Source: a virus. Taken from it: 64,000 bases of DNA. Both the position numbers and the translations under genes were made by a program. The stretch's first letter is position 1. Each line of letters starts with the position of its first letter. The notes below the pieces were generated by a model. It saw only the letters and a program-made list of their open reading frames with translations, had not been told where the DNA came from and ran no database searches. Of the stretch, positions 44,604 through 52,970 are shown piece by piece. The stretch is from positions 28,159 to 92,158 of the IMG/VR virus record IMGVR_UViG_3300032265_001317; one strand, written 5' to 3'.

Positions 44604-45212
44604 TTAAGCCTCAACTGAAACTTTTTTAGCTTTAGTTTTTGGCGGATCCAATGTATCTGCTTGCTTGCGTAGAGCCTGCGCTTCTTTAAATAGCTTGTCT
44701 GCTCGTGAACGCATAGCGGTAGGACTTAGCTCTTCTGTTGATTCAACAGCGGCAGTTTCCTCACTAACATTAACAGTTTCGCTGGTAGTTCTAGCCGCAT
44801 CATTTTTCTTTGATTTTGGATTAACTTGACTTCCGTCAGTAATAGCTAGTTCATCTACTGTGATACCTTTTTGTTCGGCAATGATAACGTTAAGTTCGTT
44901 TAATGGTACACTGGTTGAATTAGTAGGAGTCACAAGAACGCTGTCTGTGGAAACCTTTCTTAACAATCCATTTTTGTGAAACCATTCGAGCATATTGCTA
45001 CCATCGGGAAATTTTCTAACCGCCATAACATCGGCTAACTCATTAGCCTGTTGTGCGCGATCATCCTGGACCGTAGACATTAATGTATCGTGGTACGACT
45101 CACCCAAATTGTTTGTTCCGATTACCAATGCGCTATAAGGATCCCCTGGTAGCGTACGATAAGCGATAACGACCTTAGCGCCGTTATTTTTCATTTTTCC
45201 CACATGTTTCAT
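44604..45212 (-). CDS. Conserved T4-like phage protein
   Basis: 202 residues. The first ~115 are a compact domain (GAKVVIAYRTLPGDPYSALV, ANELADVMAVRKFPDGSNML, PLNELNVIIAEQKGI), seen in many aquatic T4-like phages and of unknown role. The rest is a linker and a Lys/Ala-rich helical tail (RADKLFKEAQALRKQADTLD). An AAAGGAG site precedes the ATG. Confidence 0.7.
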   Translation of the reverse strand: MKHVGKMKNNGAKVVIAYRTLPGDPYSALVIGTNNLGESYHDTLMSTVQDDRAQQANELADVMAVRKFPDGSNMLEWFHKNGLLRKVSTDSVLVTPTNSTSVPLNELNVIIAEQKGITVDELAITDGSQVNPKSKKNDAARTTSETVNVSEETAAVESTEELSPTAMRSRADKLFKEAQALRKQADTLDPPKTKAKKVSVEA

Positions 45213-45227
45213 GTGATTCTCCTTTAA

Positions 45228-45467
45228 TTAAGCACTTGGTGGCTGTTGACTTGCATCCGATGCTGGAGCAGGAGCCACAGCATTCAAGAAAGTATTCAAC
45301 CGATCAAATGTACTACCGACACCTGTCATCTCCGCGGCTCCGAACGCACCTCTGCGTGATGCAACATCGATGATTGTGCGAATATTTTGCAAATCATTAA
45401 TAGTCAACTCTGGCGCAGGTTGTTGTGTTGCTTCCGCCGGCTGTTGATTAAGTTCTTGTTCTTCCAT
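45228..45467 (-). CDS. Small conserved phage protein
   Basis: 79 residues from the ATG at 45467 (MEEQELNQ), chosen over an upstream in-frame ATG because AAAGGA lies 7 bases before it and the upstream choice would overlap the previous gene. Conserved core: LTINDLQNIRTIIDVASRRG, then AAEMTGVGSTFDRLNTFL. Short proteins with this core are common in T4-like phages; function unknown. Confidence 0.65.
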   Translation of the reverse strand: MEEQELNQQPAEATQQPAPELTINDLQNIRTIIDVASRRGAFGAAEMTGVGSTFDRLNTFLNAVAPAPASDASQQPPSA

Positions 45468-45477
45468 GTTAATTCCT

Positions 45478-45762
45478 TTAATTATTGTCATGTAATAGAT
45501 GGCACCCTAAACTCAGCATCAGGATTTCTTTCGGATCCTCGATACCTATTTCTAGCACTTCGACCATTTTACGGTCTTGATCAAGTGAAAGACTTTTCTT
45601 TAGAGCATACCTGCTATTTAAATTGTAATTAATCCAATGATCAACAAGTTTGATATCGACTGTTTTATTAACCGTAATACTGCTAAAGTGTTTGGGTATA
45701 AAAGATAGTTTTCTTATACCCAAAACACCTAGCGGATTAACTTCGCCTCTACTTAATGACAT
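45478..45762 (-). CDS. Hypothetical phage protein
   Basis: 94 residues (start MSLSRGEVNPLGVLG, end LSLGCHLLHDNN). No family is recognised. It is preceded by a perfect late-type element at 45781-45788 and followed 10 bases later by the next gene. Confidence 0.55.
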   Translation of the reverse strand: MSLSRGEVNPLGVLGIRKLSFIPKHFSSITVNKTVDIKLVDHWINYNLNSRYALKKSLSLDQDRKMVEVLEIGIEDPKEILMLSLGCHLLHDNN

Positions 45763-45779
45763 TAAATTAAATACCTACT

Positions 45780-47036
45780 TTATTTATAATGCGCTGTCTG
45801 GCCGAAGGGTGAAATTATGGAATCATTTCCGTGAACAATGAATAATGTATCACAGTAGTCCTCATCACCCCAACTGCCGCATGGATAGCCGTCTGTAAAC
45901 ATAATGAATTTCTTTGGTAAAATATCATTATCTTTCATAAACTGCCAGTTTACTTCAAAATCTGTACCACCACCACCATTTACTTTATAGTCGTGGATGT
46001 CTTCTGCTGTGTCTCCAGTAAATTGTGCATAGTTATACACGCTGGTATCAAAACACCACATGTCCAATTTAAAGTCTTTGTATTCGTCCATAATGCCTTT
46101 AACTTCACTAATGAAATCTTTGGCTTGTTTGTCTGAAATACTACCAGACATATCAATAGCAACAGATACGTCAATGGTTTCTTCGTTCATTAATCCTGGA
46201 AGTATAGCCCCGCAATGTTGACTCTTACGATTTGGACGATTAAAACTGTAGTTGCTTTTGACAATACTTTGGATATTCATACGCAACAATTGGCGCCAGT
46301 CCATTTGCGGCTCAGTAAAATCCTGGATCATACGTGCAATACCTGCAGGAACTTTTCCTGCACCTGCGGCTTGTGCGGCCGCAACTACTGCTTCTTTGAT
46401 CTCATCGCGAATCTTTTTCTTTTCTTCCGCAGTTAGTTTTGGACGACCCTTGCCATCTTTTTCATCACCGTCGCCATCACCGTCGCCATCACCATCACCA
46501 TCACCATCAAGATGTTCGTCCAACAGTTCACCAAGTTGGCTCATGTCAATCTTGATTGCTTTTTGCTCTACATCGGCGTAGATCTGTTCATATGACCACC
46601 CGCGGTATTTGTTATCCTGATAGATCTTGATCCATTCTGGAACATGTCCGATGTTTTCGTCCTTGAGGATTTGGTTAGCGGCATAGTCAGCGGCAATGTT
46701 ACTAAGCTGAGGATCTCGATCATTTCGACGACCCATATGATCAAACACATTATGTAATACTTCATGTGCAAAACCAAACTCGGCTTCGCGTGGAGTTAGC
46801 TTGTGTACAAAGTCGTTATTGTAGTAAAAGTTACGACCATCAGTTGCCAGTGTGCTACACCATTCTGTAGCATCAATCAATTTCATACGAGTGGCCAAGT
46901 TACCAAAGAAAGGATGACGCAACAATAGACCCACACGGGCAGTTACCAGTTTCTCGATAATTTTATTTTTTTGGTCGGCAGTAAAATTCTGTTTCTGAAT
47001 TTTAGATGTTTTCTCTGCTTTCATTACACTACTCAT
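45780..47036 (-). CDS. VWA-domain protein with metallopeptidase-like motif
   Basis: 418 residues. The N-terminal half has HEVLH (H91-H95) in a helix, the pattern of the putative metallopeptidase region found ahead of VWA-like domains. A low-complexity Asp/Gly stretch (about 175-192) follows. The C-terminal half is a VWA-like domain with an intact metal site: DMSGS, GGGTDF and MFTDGYP. It is co-oriented with and follows a MoxR-type AAA+ ATPase (47126-48208), the classic partner pair (compare RavA/ViaA). The pair would act as a remodelling or chaperone system; the substrate is unknown. It has its own promoter (47066-47094) and AGGAG 6 bases before the ATG. Confidence 0.82.
   Translation of the reverse strand: MSSVMKAEKTSKIQKQNFTADQKNKIIEKLVTARVGLLLRHPFFGNLATRMKLIDATEWCSTLATDGRNFYYNNDFVHKLTPREAEFGFAHEVLHNVFDHMGRRNDRDPQLSNIAADYAANQILKDENIGHVPEWIKIYQDNKYRGWSYEQIYADVEQKAIKIDMSQLGELLDEHLDGDGDGDGDGDGDGDEKDGKGRPKLTAEEKKKIRDEIKEAVVAAAQAAGAGKVPAGIARMIQDFTEPQMDWRQLLRMNIQSIVKSNYSFNRPNRKSQHCGAILPGLMNEETIDVSVAIDMSGSISDKQAKDFISEVKGIMDEYKDFKLDMWCFDTSVYNYAQFTGDTAEDIHDYKVNGGGGTDFEVNWQFMKDNDILPKKFIMFTDGYPCGSWGDEDYCDTLFIVHGNDSIISPFGQTAHYK
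45781..45788 (-). promoter_or_regulatory. T4-type late promoter, perfect TATAAATA
   Basis: Minus strand TATAAATA overlapping the stop codon of the VWA gene, 18 bp before the ATG at 45762. The best late-promoter match in the window; it would switch 45762-43656 to late expression. Confidence 0.6.
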
Positions 47037-47065
47037 CTGTCACTCCTGTTTACTGTATATATACT

Positions 47066-47094
47066 ATTATACACTATCTTTGTCCAAAATGCAA
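47066..47094 (-). promoter_or_regulatory. Host-type promoter for VWA gene
   Basis: Minus strand TTGCAT (47089-47094), 17-bp spacer, perfect TATAAT (47066-47071), about 30 bp before the ATG at 47036. Confidence 0.6.
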
Positions 47095-47097
47095 GTT

Positions 47098-47123
47098 AAA
47101 ATGGGCAGTTGCCTGCCCATTTT
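47098..47123 (-). terminator. Hairpin terminator after the MoxR-type gene
   Basis: Perfect 11-bp stem AAAATGGGCAG/CTGCCCATTTT with a 4-base loop, just after the AAA+ stop and before the VWA promoter. On the minus strand the 3' arm ends in TTTTAA. It probably limits read-through so that the VWA gene depends on its own promoter. Confidence 0.6.
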
Positions 47124-47125
47124 GT

Positions 47126-48208
47126 TTAATTATCCATTGCTTGAACAACGTACTTTCCGTATTTGTTATAGAACTTATCAAAGTTCTGCAATTTGCTGGA
47201 ATCAAACGGTAGTTTGTAGTTAGCAATAGCAGTCTTGGCACCCATAACAACTAACTCAGTTGGAAAGTTATCCATCATAAATCCAAAGAAGTTATCTGCC
47301 AACCCGTCCCAGCCTTTAACTTTCTTTTCGTAAGCAGTTTGGAGTTCGTAGCACATACTCACAGTTAGTGAATACATGGCAGAGATTTCTTTAATTTCTG
47401 CTTTGGTTACCTTACCTGCCAAAATATCTTCTGGTTTAGGCATCTGTTTTGCAACCTTGCGGTGTGCCATAAACTTAACAGCTAGCCCTTCGCCAACAGC
47501 GCCTGCGACCAAATCGGTCAGTGTGTTTTCAGACAAGTCGTCATCTTTAAGCAAGTCGCTAACAAATGACCAGCTACGTGGAGTAGCAAACGCACGGCTT
47601 GAAGATTTCGGATCAAAGTCGTACAAGTCTTGTTTGGCAAAACCCAAGTAACCAACAACCTGTTCGTGTACACGATTTGTGGTAGCCCAGTTGAGCCAGT
47701 CATCATAATCAGTTTTCAATTCCAGGTGCAGAAAGCGGTTAGCCAACGGCGCAGGCATACGATAAGTAACACCTTTGTCGGTTTCGCGGTTACCGGCGGC
47801 CACAATACTAACGCCTTTTGGCAGTACATAAGTGCCAACACGTCGGTTCAAAATAAGTTGATAAGCGGCGGCCTGTGTAGCAGGTGCGGCAGAGTTCAAT
47901 TCGTCCAAGAACAAAATACTGGTATCTTCTGGATCAGTTGGCAGTTCTGCTGGAGGAGCCCAAGTCATCGTATTAGCTTGGCTATTGTAATACGGAATAC
48001 CTTTAATATCAGTAGGTTCCCAAAGACTCAAACGAACGTCGATAACGTTACGTTCCTGCTCGTCGCCGATTTGTTTGACAATATCGGACTTACCAATTCC
48101 TGGAGGACCCCACATGAAAACGGGGCGTTGGATTTTAATACACTTACGGATGCTACGTTTAGCATCATTCGGAGTAACTGTACGATTTGCTGAAATTTGC
48201 TCTGCCAT
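47126..48208 (-). CDS. MoxR-type AAA+ ATPase
   Basis: 360 residues. Walker A is GPPGIGKS (about 34-41), Walker B ILFLDELN, sensor VAAGNRE and an arginine-finger region PLANRFLHLEL. The MoxR family works with VWA proteins, and the next gene downstream is one. The C-terminal part is helical. Transcribed from a consensus promoter at 48261-48289. Confidence 0.88.
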   Translation of the reverse strand: MAEQISANRTVTPNDAKRSIRKCIKIQRPVFMWGPPGIGKSDIVKQIGDEQERNVIDVRLSLWEPTDIKGIPYYNSQANTMTWAPPAELPTDPEDTSILFLDELNSAAPATQAAAYQLILNRRVGTYVLPKGVSIVAAGNRETDKGVTYRMPAPLANRFLHLELKTDYDDWLNWATTNRVHEQVVGYLGFAKQDLYDFDPKSSSRAFATPRSWSFVSDLLKDDDLSENTLTDLVAGAVGEGLAVKFMAHRKVAKQMPKPEDILAGKVTKAEIKEISAMYSLTVSMCYELQTAYEKKVKGWDGLADNFFGFMMDNFPTELVVMGAKTAIANYKLPFDSSKLQNFDKFYNKYGKYVVQAMDN

Positions 48209-48260
48209 TTTGCGCTTTCTTTAAGTTAAAAAACAATTGAATGTGTTTCAATATGTATTA

Positions 48261-48289
48261 ATTATACGGCAAAACTGTCAGTTTGTCAA
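48261..48289 (-). promoter_or_regulatory. Consensus host-type promoter for MoxR-type gene
   Basis: Minus strand TTGACA (48284-48289), 17-bp spacer, TATAAT (48261-48266): both hexamers perfect. The spacer contains the palindrome AAACTGACAGTTT. The -35 hexamer overlaps the end of the upstream gene. Confidence 0.75.
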
Positions 48290-48669
48290 GCGCCTTCTTT
48301 GTGATTCTTGGCTTTGATAGTTACATACTGTGCAATGTCGCCTGCAAACAACACCAGCTGTACAGCCATTTTTTCGCTAAAAACGTAGATTTCTTTTTGG
48401 GTTAGGTAGTAGGGGCAATCCATAAAATTGTCTAACCAAATTATCAGTTGATTGGTAAAATTTACAGGATTTTCAAATTCAATCTTGTAAGATTTAACAC
48501 CTGCTTTGATCAAGCAATCGAACCCTTGATCAGTTAGGCGTAGTCCGCCTTGATCTTTTGTTCTAGTATTTGCCCACCATGCAGGCAATGTTTTCTTGAC
48601 TCTTTCGTCCGTAACTGGCAAACCTGCAAATTCTAGTACAGCTCGGGTTATGTTATTCTTTTGATTCAT
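48286..48669 (-). CDS. Conserved phage protein of unknown function
   Basis: 127 residues (AVLEFAGLPVTDERVKKTLP, GLRLTDQGFDCLIKAGVKSY, NQLIIWLDNFMDCPYYLTQK). Such proteins are found in many T4-like phages without known role. The start overlaps the preceding gene by 17 bases. Confidence 0.65.
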   Translation of the reverse strand: MNQKNNITRAVLEFAGLPVTDERVKKTLPAWWANTRTKDQGGLRLTDQGFDCLIKAGVKSYKIEFENPVNFTNQLIIWLDNFMDCPYYLTQKEIYVFSEKMAVQLVLFAGDIAQYVTIKAKNHKEGA

Positions 48670-48952
48670 CGGTTAGCTTCTCTCCAGTAACCAATTTAAA
48701 AACGGAGAATTCAGTAGAATTAAAAATTTTATTAAGTTTTTCGGCCAAATTAATAGCATGTCCGCTATTGGAAAAACTAACTTTTTTATACTTAGGACCT
48801 AGGTGTTGCACTACCAAACTACTGGTTTTTAAATTAATCGGTTTGTCCTGATAAAAAACAGCCCAAATGGCATCGGCTTCTAAAACTTGCTCAGTTTTAT
48901 AGGTTTTTTTATTAGTGATTTCTAACAAAACAGTTGGTTTAGGACGACTCAT
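48653..48952 (-). CDS. Conserved phage protein of unknown function
   Basis: 99 residues from the ATG at 48952 (MSRPKPTVLLEITNKKTYKT), preferred over a longer frame starting at 48991 because GGAGAG lies 8 bases before it. The core ADAIWAVFYQDKPINLK and KYKKVSFSNSGHAINLA is widespread in T4-like phages. Function unknown. Confidence 0.65.
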   Translation of the reverse strand: MSRPKPTVLLEITNKKTYKTEQVLEADAIWAVFYQDKPINLKTSSLVVQHLGPKYKKVSFSNSGHAINLAEKLNKIFNSTEFSVFKLVTGEKLTDESKE

Positions 48953-48995
48953 TATACACGCTCTCCGATTAGTGCGTATATATTTATTCATTATG

Positions 48996-49220
48996 CTAGA
49001 ATTTTCCGCCGTCCATTTTAACTTCTAACGAAGATGCTTGGGAAGGTTGTGAAACTAGTTGATCTAATTCGCCCGACAATCTAGTCATAACAACACTTAG
49101 ACTATTTTGTAAATCGGCGGCTTCTCTAATAGTTAAAGTAACTGACTGCTGATTGCTTTTTATTGCAATACGTGTTCGATCTAAAAAATCTTCGATTGGT
49201 AAGGTGTTAAGTTGTTTCAT
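48996..49220 (-). CDS. Small phage protein
   Basis: 74 residues from the ATG at 49220 (MKQLNTLPIEDFLDRTRIAI), chosen because AGGA is 6 bases upstream. Probably helical; unknown function. The start overlaps the preceding gene by 14 bases. Confidence 0.55.
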   Translation of the reverse strand: MKQLNTLPIEDFLDRTRIAIKSNQQSVTLTIREAADLQNSLSVVMTRLSGELDQLVSQPSQASSLEVKMDGGKF

Positions 49221-49698
49221 TGTTTTTCCTATCAATCTTACTTAACATTGCTTTCATGTCTGCTTCAGTTTTAAAAGGACCATAATATGGATAACGATCT
49301 AGTGTAATCAATTTAGGACAAAAACTAGTCGCCCATCCTTTTCTACGTGAAATAATATAGTAACCTGCGCAGTATTGACTTTTACTTTTGGAACTCTTTG
49401 AAAATAGTGGGAGTTTCTTTTTTATGCTGTATACAGGATCAAAGGGTTTACTACGACACGGAAAATCATAAATGCTATAACTTTTATCTACTGGGTCTTT
49501 ATGCTTTTTAATACTTTCTTCAAATAGTACAATACCCAGTTGTTTCTTGACTTCGGAGAGATCTTTGAATTCCAAACTTCTTCCATTTTTTAAAAAAGTA
49601 TAACCTTTTTTATTTTTACAAATAGATCCAATTTTTTCTTTGTCTTCTGTAACTAGCCATTCTTTATTTGGGACTAATATTTTTGCTGTCGAGTTCAT
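49207..49698 (-). CDS. Conserved phage protein of unknown function
   Basis: 163 residues, basic. The C-terminal part (SQYCAGYYIISRRKGWATSF, CPKLITLDRYPYYGPFKTEA) is conserved among aquatic T4-like phages; no activity is known to me. The ATG overlaps the RNase H stop. Confidence 0.6.
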   Translation of the reverse strand: MNSTAKILVPNKEWLVTEDKEKIGSICKNKKGYTFLKNGRSLEFKDLSEVKKQLGIVLFEESIKKHKDPVDKSYSIYDFPCRSKPFDPVYSIKKKLPLFSKSSKSKSQYCAGYYIISRRKGWATSFCPKLITLDRYPYYGPFKTEADMKAMLSKIDRKNNETT

Positions 49699-50687
49699 AG
49701 TACATACCTTGCATTAAGAGGTTCAGCATAACTAGTAACCTGTTCGCTAACTTTTTGTAAATCGTATTCTGCACAAAATTTAAGCAATCTAACACCAACT
49801 TGCGGAATATTCTTTTCTGCTGTAGTTGCTGTATCAATTGTTTCTTTAATGAGCAATTTAATATTGTCAGGTTGTGCAGTAAGATCACACAACACTACAT
49901 TACGATTATAATCATCGAGCACACGATGTTCGACACCTTCGTGGTCTGTCCAACGTTGCAACATCATGTTGTTCCAATTATATCCGCGAGTGGATCTGTC
50001 TGCAAAGGCTTCGCGGAGACCAACTTTATTCTTTGTGCCTTTCTCACGTACTCCCGGATAAGCACTAAAGATGTTATCGGAGGTGTCGCCACGCATACAC
50101 TTCTCAAAGAGTAACCATGTTGGGTCCGGAGCGCCTTTTGCTTCATTAGTTTTCTTATCTTTAACAGGCTTGCCCTTTTCATCAAAGTATCCTTCGTGTG
50201 TAGTTGTAATCTGCATTACACCATTGTACTGTTTTACATTTGGTGCAATCAACTGTGCAAAGTCGCCATCTGTCGAAATAATAACATGGTTATCATCTGG
50301 ATGTGCTTGAATGAAGCCAGCAATCAAATCATCTGCTTCTAGTTGTTGATGATGCAGTACTGTACAGTTAGTTTTATTAATAATAAAATCTTTAAACTGA
50401 TCAAATGTTTCCCAAAATACTTTTTCTTCTTCTTGCTCTCTTGGGCTATGCGAAGCACGAGCTTCTGCCCTTTGTCGCTTGTATGGCTCGTAATGATCCT
50501 TGCGCCACGATCTACCCTCGAGGCAGAAAATTACATGAGTACCTTTAAAGTCTTTCCATGCTTTGCGAACACTGCCTAACACAGTGGCCAAACTCATTCC
50601 GACTTTGTCCTCTAGACTACCACGCACAACATGTCGTGCCCTAAAGAATGTATTTGCGGTATCAACTAGAATATAGGTATTTGTCAT
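49695..50687 (-). CDS. rnh: RNase H / 5'-3' flap exonuclease
   Basis: 330 residues (T4 Rnh: 305). PIN/FEN-type motifs with acidic metal ligands: ILVDTANTFFRARH (D9), LEADDLIAGF, STDGDFAQL and MRGDTSDNI, plus the KRQRAEAR arch region. Removes RNA primers from lagging-strand fragments. The order within the minus-strand early block and the length agree with the T4 enzyme. Confidence 0.9.
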   Translation of the reverse strand: MTNTYILVDTANTFFRARHVVRGSLEDKVGMSLATVLGSVRKAWKDFKGTHVIFCLEGRSWRKDHYEPYKRQRAEARASHSPREQEEEKVFWETFDQFKDFIINKTNCTVLHHQQLEADDLIAGFIQAHPDDNHVIISTDGDFAQLIAPNVKQYNGVMQITTTHEGYFDEKGKPVKDKKTNEAKGAPDPTWLLFEKCMRGDTSDNIFSAYPGVREKGTKNKVGLREAFADRSTRGYNWNNMMLQRWTDHEGVEHRVLDDYNRNVVLCDLTAQPDNIKLLIKETIDTATTAEKNIPQVGVRLLKFCAEYDLQKVSEQVTSYAEPLNARYVL

Positions 50688-51133
50688 TAAAAAATCTCAG
50701 TTCTTCCGTCATCACGTAACGCTCTGTTAACATATCCAGATCCTCTACGTTCCATTTCGACACCAGATTCGGCGCCAACATTTCTACATAGTTCTTGGAA
50801 CCACAAGTCGACTATTTCTTCTTCTGTGACTCCAATGTATCCGGCCTCTGTTAATTGTAACACAAAGTATTCATTCCAGTCAAGTTCAAAAAAACCATTG
50901 CGTACATTGTCCTTGTTTACTTTGGTTTCCAACACCGCAATGTATGGTTCTTTTTTTTCAGTGGCTAATTCTTTAGGAGTCAGTTTGGATACCCGTTCTG
51001 CTTCGGCGGCACGTTCAGCGGCAACAGTGGCTTCCTCTGCTAGTTTTTTAGCAGACTCTGCTTGCTGTAATGATTCTTCGATTCTGGCTTCAATTTTATC
51101 TATGCCAAACATTTTTTTAATAAATCTATTCAT
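50687..51133 (-). CDS. Conserved phage protein with coiled-coil N-terminus
   Basis: 148 residues from the ATG at 51133, which overlaps the queE stop as TAATG and has GGGGA 5 bases upstream (a GTG four codons earlier is the alternative). Residues about 15-50 form an Ala/Glu coiled coil. The C-terminal domain (VNKDNVRNGFFELDWNEYFV, EEEIVDLWFQELCRNVG) is conserved in aquatic T4-like phages; role unknown. Confidence 0.65.
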   Translation of the reverse strand: MNRFIKKMFGIDKIEARIEESLQQAESAKKLAEEATVAAERAAEAERVSKLTPKELATEKKEPYIAVLETKVNKDNVRNGFFELDWNEYFVLQLTEAGYIGVTEEEIVDLWFQELCRNVGAESGVEMERRGSGYVNRALRDDGRTEIF

Positions 51134-51981
51134 TAAGTTCCCCACTCATTTTTAAATAATGGCACTTGTAAACGGTCACTATAACGTAGTCCGTTTTTCA
51201 TAGCCAACAATGCCACATTCTTATTGTTCATTGCATATACGCTTTCTACACCACCTACCGGCATCAAGTATACGTGTCCTTTAAATCCTGCTGAACGATA
51301 TGCGGCAATGGCACATTCTGCATCTGCAAAGTCTTGTTCTGTGGCAATAACAAACTTCAAATATGCTGTGCCATAATTTTCATAGTCGCAAACTACTTCT
51401 GGTTTGATAGCATCATCCCACGGTTCACCTGAACATGGAAGTTTAGCACTTACACTAAAAGTAACTTCTCTTTCATCGCTACCAAATGCCCAGTCTTTTA
51501 AGTATTCTTTAAATGCAGTAGTAAGGCGCATTGAACCATTAGTTTCAAATGTAATTTCTTTCAAGTCTGCCATCTTGGGATGGCTCAACAAGTCCGGATA
51601 ACATTTTTGCCAACCTAACAATGGTTCACCTCCGGTAATAACAAGATGAGCTTCGCCCCATTCGTTATCGGGAAGCATTTCCATAATGCGTTCTACAATA
51701 CCATCAGTTTCGACCAATGGGCTAAGATGTTTAAAACGTGCATCCCAGCTAGCATAGCTATCGCAACCAGTTGATACCAATGGCAGTTCATTGTAATCTT
51801 TAAACTCTACAATGCGTTCTGCGATAGCTTCTCTCTCATTAGATAGTTCACCACGCGGCATACCAAAACCTTGACAGGTAAAGTTACAACCAAATGTACG
51901 CAAGAACACACTTGGTACACCCATGTAGCGTCCTTCTCCTTGTATACTATAAAACAATTCTGCTAATTTAATTTTGCTCAT
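51133..51981 (-). CDS. queE: 7-carboxy-7-deazaguanine synthase QueE
   Basis: Radical-SAM enzyme that converts 6-carboxytetrahydropterin to 7-carboxy-7-deazaguanine. 282 residues. FYSIQGEGRYMG (about 10-21) and ITGGEPLLG are the family marks. The iron-sulphur cysteines are C32, C36 (CNFTC) and probably C73 (TGCDSYASW), so about 36 residues are inserted before the third ligand. This is a variant, not the compact CxxxCxxC form. With the QueD-like protein (55856-56305) and DpdA (56847-58403) it forms a deazapurine pathway for DNA modification. Confidence 0.9.
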   Translation of the reverse strand: MSKIKLAELFYSIQGEGRYMGVPSVFLRTFGCNFTCQGFGMPRGELSNEREAIAERIVEFKDYNELPLVSTGCDSYASWDARFKHLSPLVETDGIVERIMEMLPDNEWGEAHLVITGGEPLLGWQKCYPDLLSHPKMADLKEITFETNGSMRLTTAFKEYLKDWAFGSDEREVTFSVSAKLPCSGEPWDDAIKPEVVCDYENYGTAYLKFVIATEQDFADAECAIAAYRSAGFKGHVYLMPVGGVESVYAMNNKNVALLAMKNGLRYSDRLQVPLFKNEWGT

Positions 51982-52312
51982 GTCGTTCTTTCTTAAATTG
52001 CTTTACATCTAGTATAGCACACTTTAATGTTTCTGTATAGTTCAATGCCTGTTGCTCGGTCATAATGATACTGCCTTCGTATTCTATGTAGCCTTTGGTC
52101 AACAATGTCCAAATCTTTTGCCAACGATTCATGCTCCACCATTTGGATTTTTGTTGTGTGTACGTAGTAACAGTGACACTATTATCATCCGCTTCAATCC
52201 AGATATTATGATCGTGGTTGCTATCACCGCACTCGCAAACAACCTGATAGGTCATTGCATCGCCCCAATCTTGACGTTTTAAAATACCAACAGCTGGTGT
52301 TTGAGCTTTCAT
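51968..52312 (-). CDS. Small phage protein
   Basis: 114 residues from the ATG at 52312 (MKAQTPAVGILKRQDWGDAM), chosen because GAGG is 8 bases upstream. Contains VVCECGDSNHDHNIWIEA, a Cys/His pair that may bind a metal, then a Trp-rich segment. I do not recognise a family. Confidence 0.6.
   Translation of the reverse strand: MKAQTPAVGILKRQDWGDAMTYQVVCECGDSNHDHNIWIEADDNSVTVTTYTQQKSKWWSMNRWQKIWTLLTKGYIEYEGSIIMTEQQALNYTETLKCAILDVKQFKKERHEQN
52011..52039 (-). promoter_or_regulatory. Possible host-type promoter for queE
   Basis: Minus strand TATACA, 17 bp, TATACT inside the upstream gene, 30 bp before the queE ATG. The -35 match is weak. Confidence 0.3.
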
Positions 52313-52314
52313 AA

Positions 52315-52590
52315 TCATACCTCGTAAATGTTAGACCATTTTTTTAATTTTTCAATTTTGGCATTACTAGCAGTCTCGATATTATTCCAACTAACAATAT
52401 CCATTTCTTGTAAAATATTAATCATTGCATAGAGATCACCGAGTTCTTCTTCTAGATGCTCTCTATTGGTTTTAGGTTTTCCAGGTTTAACATTGTCCAA
52501 CCCAAAACGACTAATTTTACTAACCGCTTGAATAACCTCTGCACATTCTTCTTGTAGAATGTCCATTACTTCTTTAGTTCTTGTATCCAT
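52315..52590 (-). CDS. mazG: MazG-like nucleotide pyrophosphohydrolase
   Basis: 91 residues with the MazG metal-binding motifs EECAEVI (about 14-20) and EEELGDLYAMI (about 47-57). Enzymes of this family hydrolyse (d)NTPs or ppGpp-like nucleotides; marine phages often carry one. The stop overlaps the next start (ATGA). Confidence 0.82.
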   Translation of the reverse strand: MDTRTKEVMDILQEECAEVIQAVSKISRFGLDNVKPGKPKTNREHLEEELGDLYAMINILQEMDIVSWNNIETASNAKIEKLKKWSNIYEV

Positions 52591-52970
52591 TTTTTATAGT
52601 TTCCTTTACCAGGAATAGTATTCCTTACTCCGCCTATTGGATCTTCTACATCGCCATCGTATCTAGGTATGAGATGAATATGTGGCCACTCTACAGTCTG
52701 CCCGCCTGCTTGTCCGTAATTTAATCCAATATTAAATCCATCGCACTCTCCTGCTTTGACCATTGCCCGCCCATATCTAAATGCATCATTAAATGCTTCG
52801 CTTAACACATGAGTTGTATTATATTTAGGTACGAACAATAAATGCCCGTGGCTAACTGGGTATTTGTCTTTATATACCGCTACGTGGAAATCTTCTTTGA
52901 GAACATCTGACCACGGTGCGTTACTATCTTCTAATGCTTCTGGAAGTTTTGCATTAATTATATCTTTCAT
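52566..52970 (-). CDS. HIT-family hydrolase/transferase
   Basis: 134 residues. HGHLLFVPKYNTTHV in the middle and the triad WPHIHLIPR (about 107-115) define the HIT fold, which acts on nucleotide phosphates. The substrate in the phage is unknown. Overlaps mazG by 25 bases. Confidence 0.82.
   Translation of the reverse strand: MKDIINAKLPEALEDSNAPWSDVLKEDFHVAVYKDKYPVSHGHLLFVPKYNTTHVLSEAFNDAFRYGRAMVKAGECDGFNIGLNYGQAGGQTVEWPHIHLIPRYDGDVEDPIGGVRNTIPGKGNYKKWIQELKK

Noticed and set aside
45468-45491. Upstream ATG for the small protein ending at 45228
   Set aside because: It would overlap the preceding gene, and the ribosome site is correctly spaced only for the ATG at 45467.
46435-46510. Simple repeat of CGTCGCCAT type as a separate element
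   Set aside because: It encodes the Asp-Gly linker of the VWA protein in frame.
47630-48193. 187-residue plus-strand frame opposite the MoxR-type gene
   Set aside because: Complement of a clear AAA+ coding sequence; no promoter or ribosome site.
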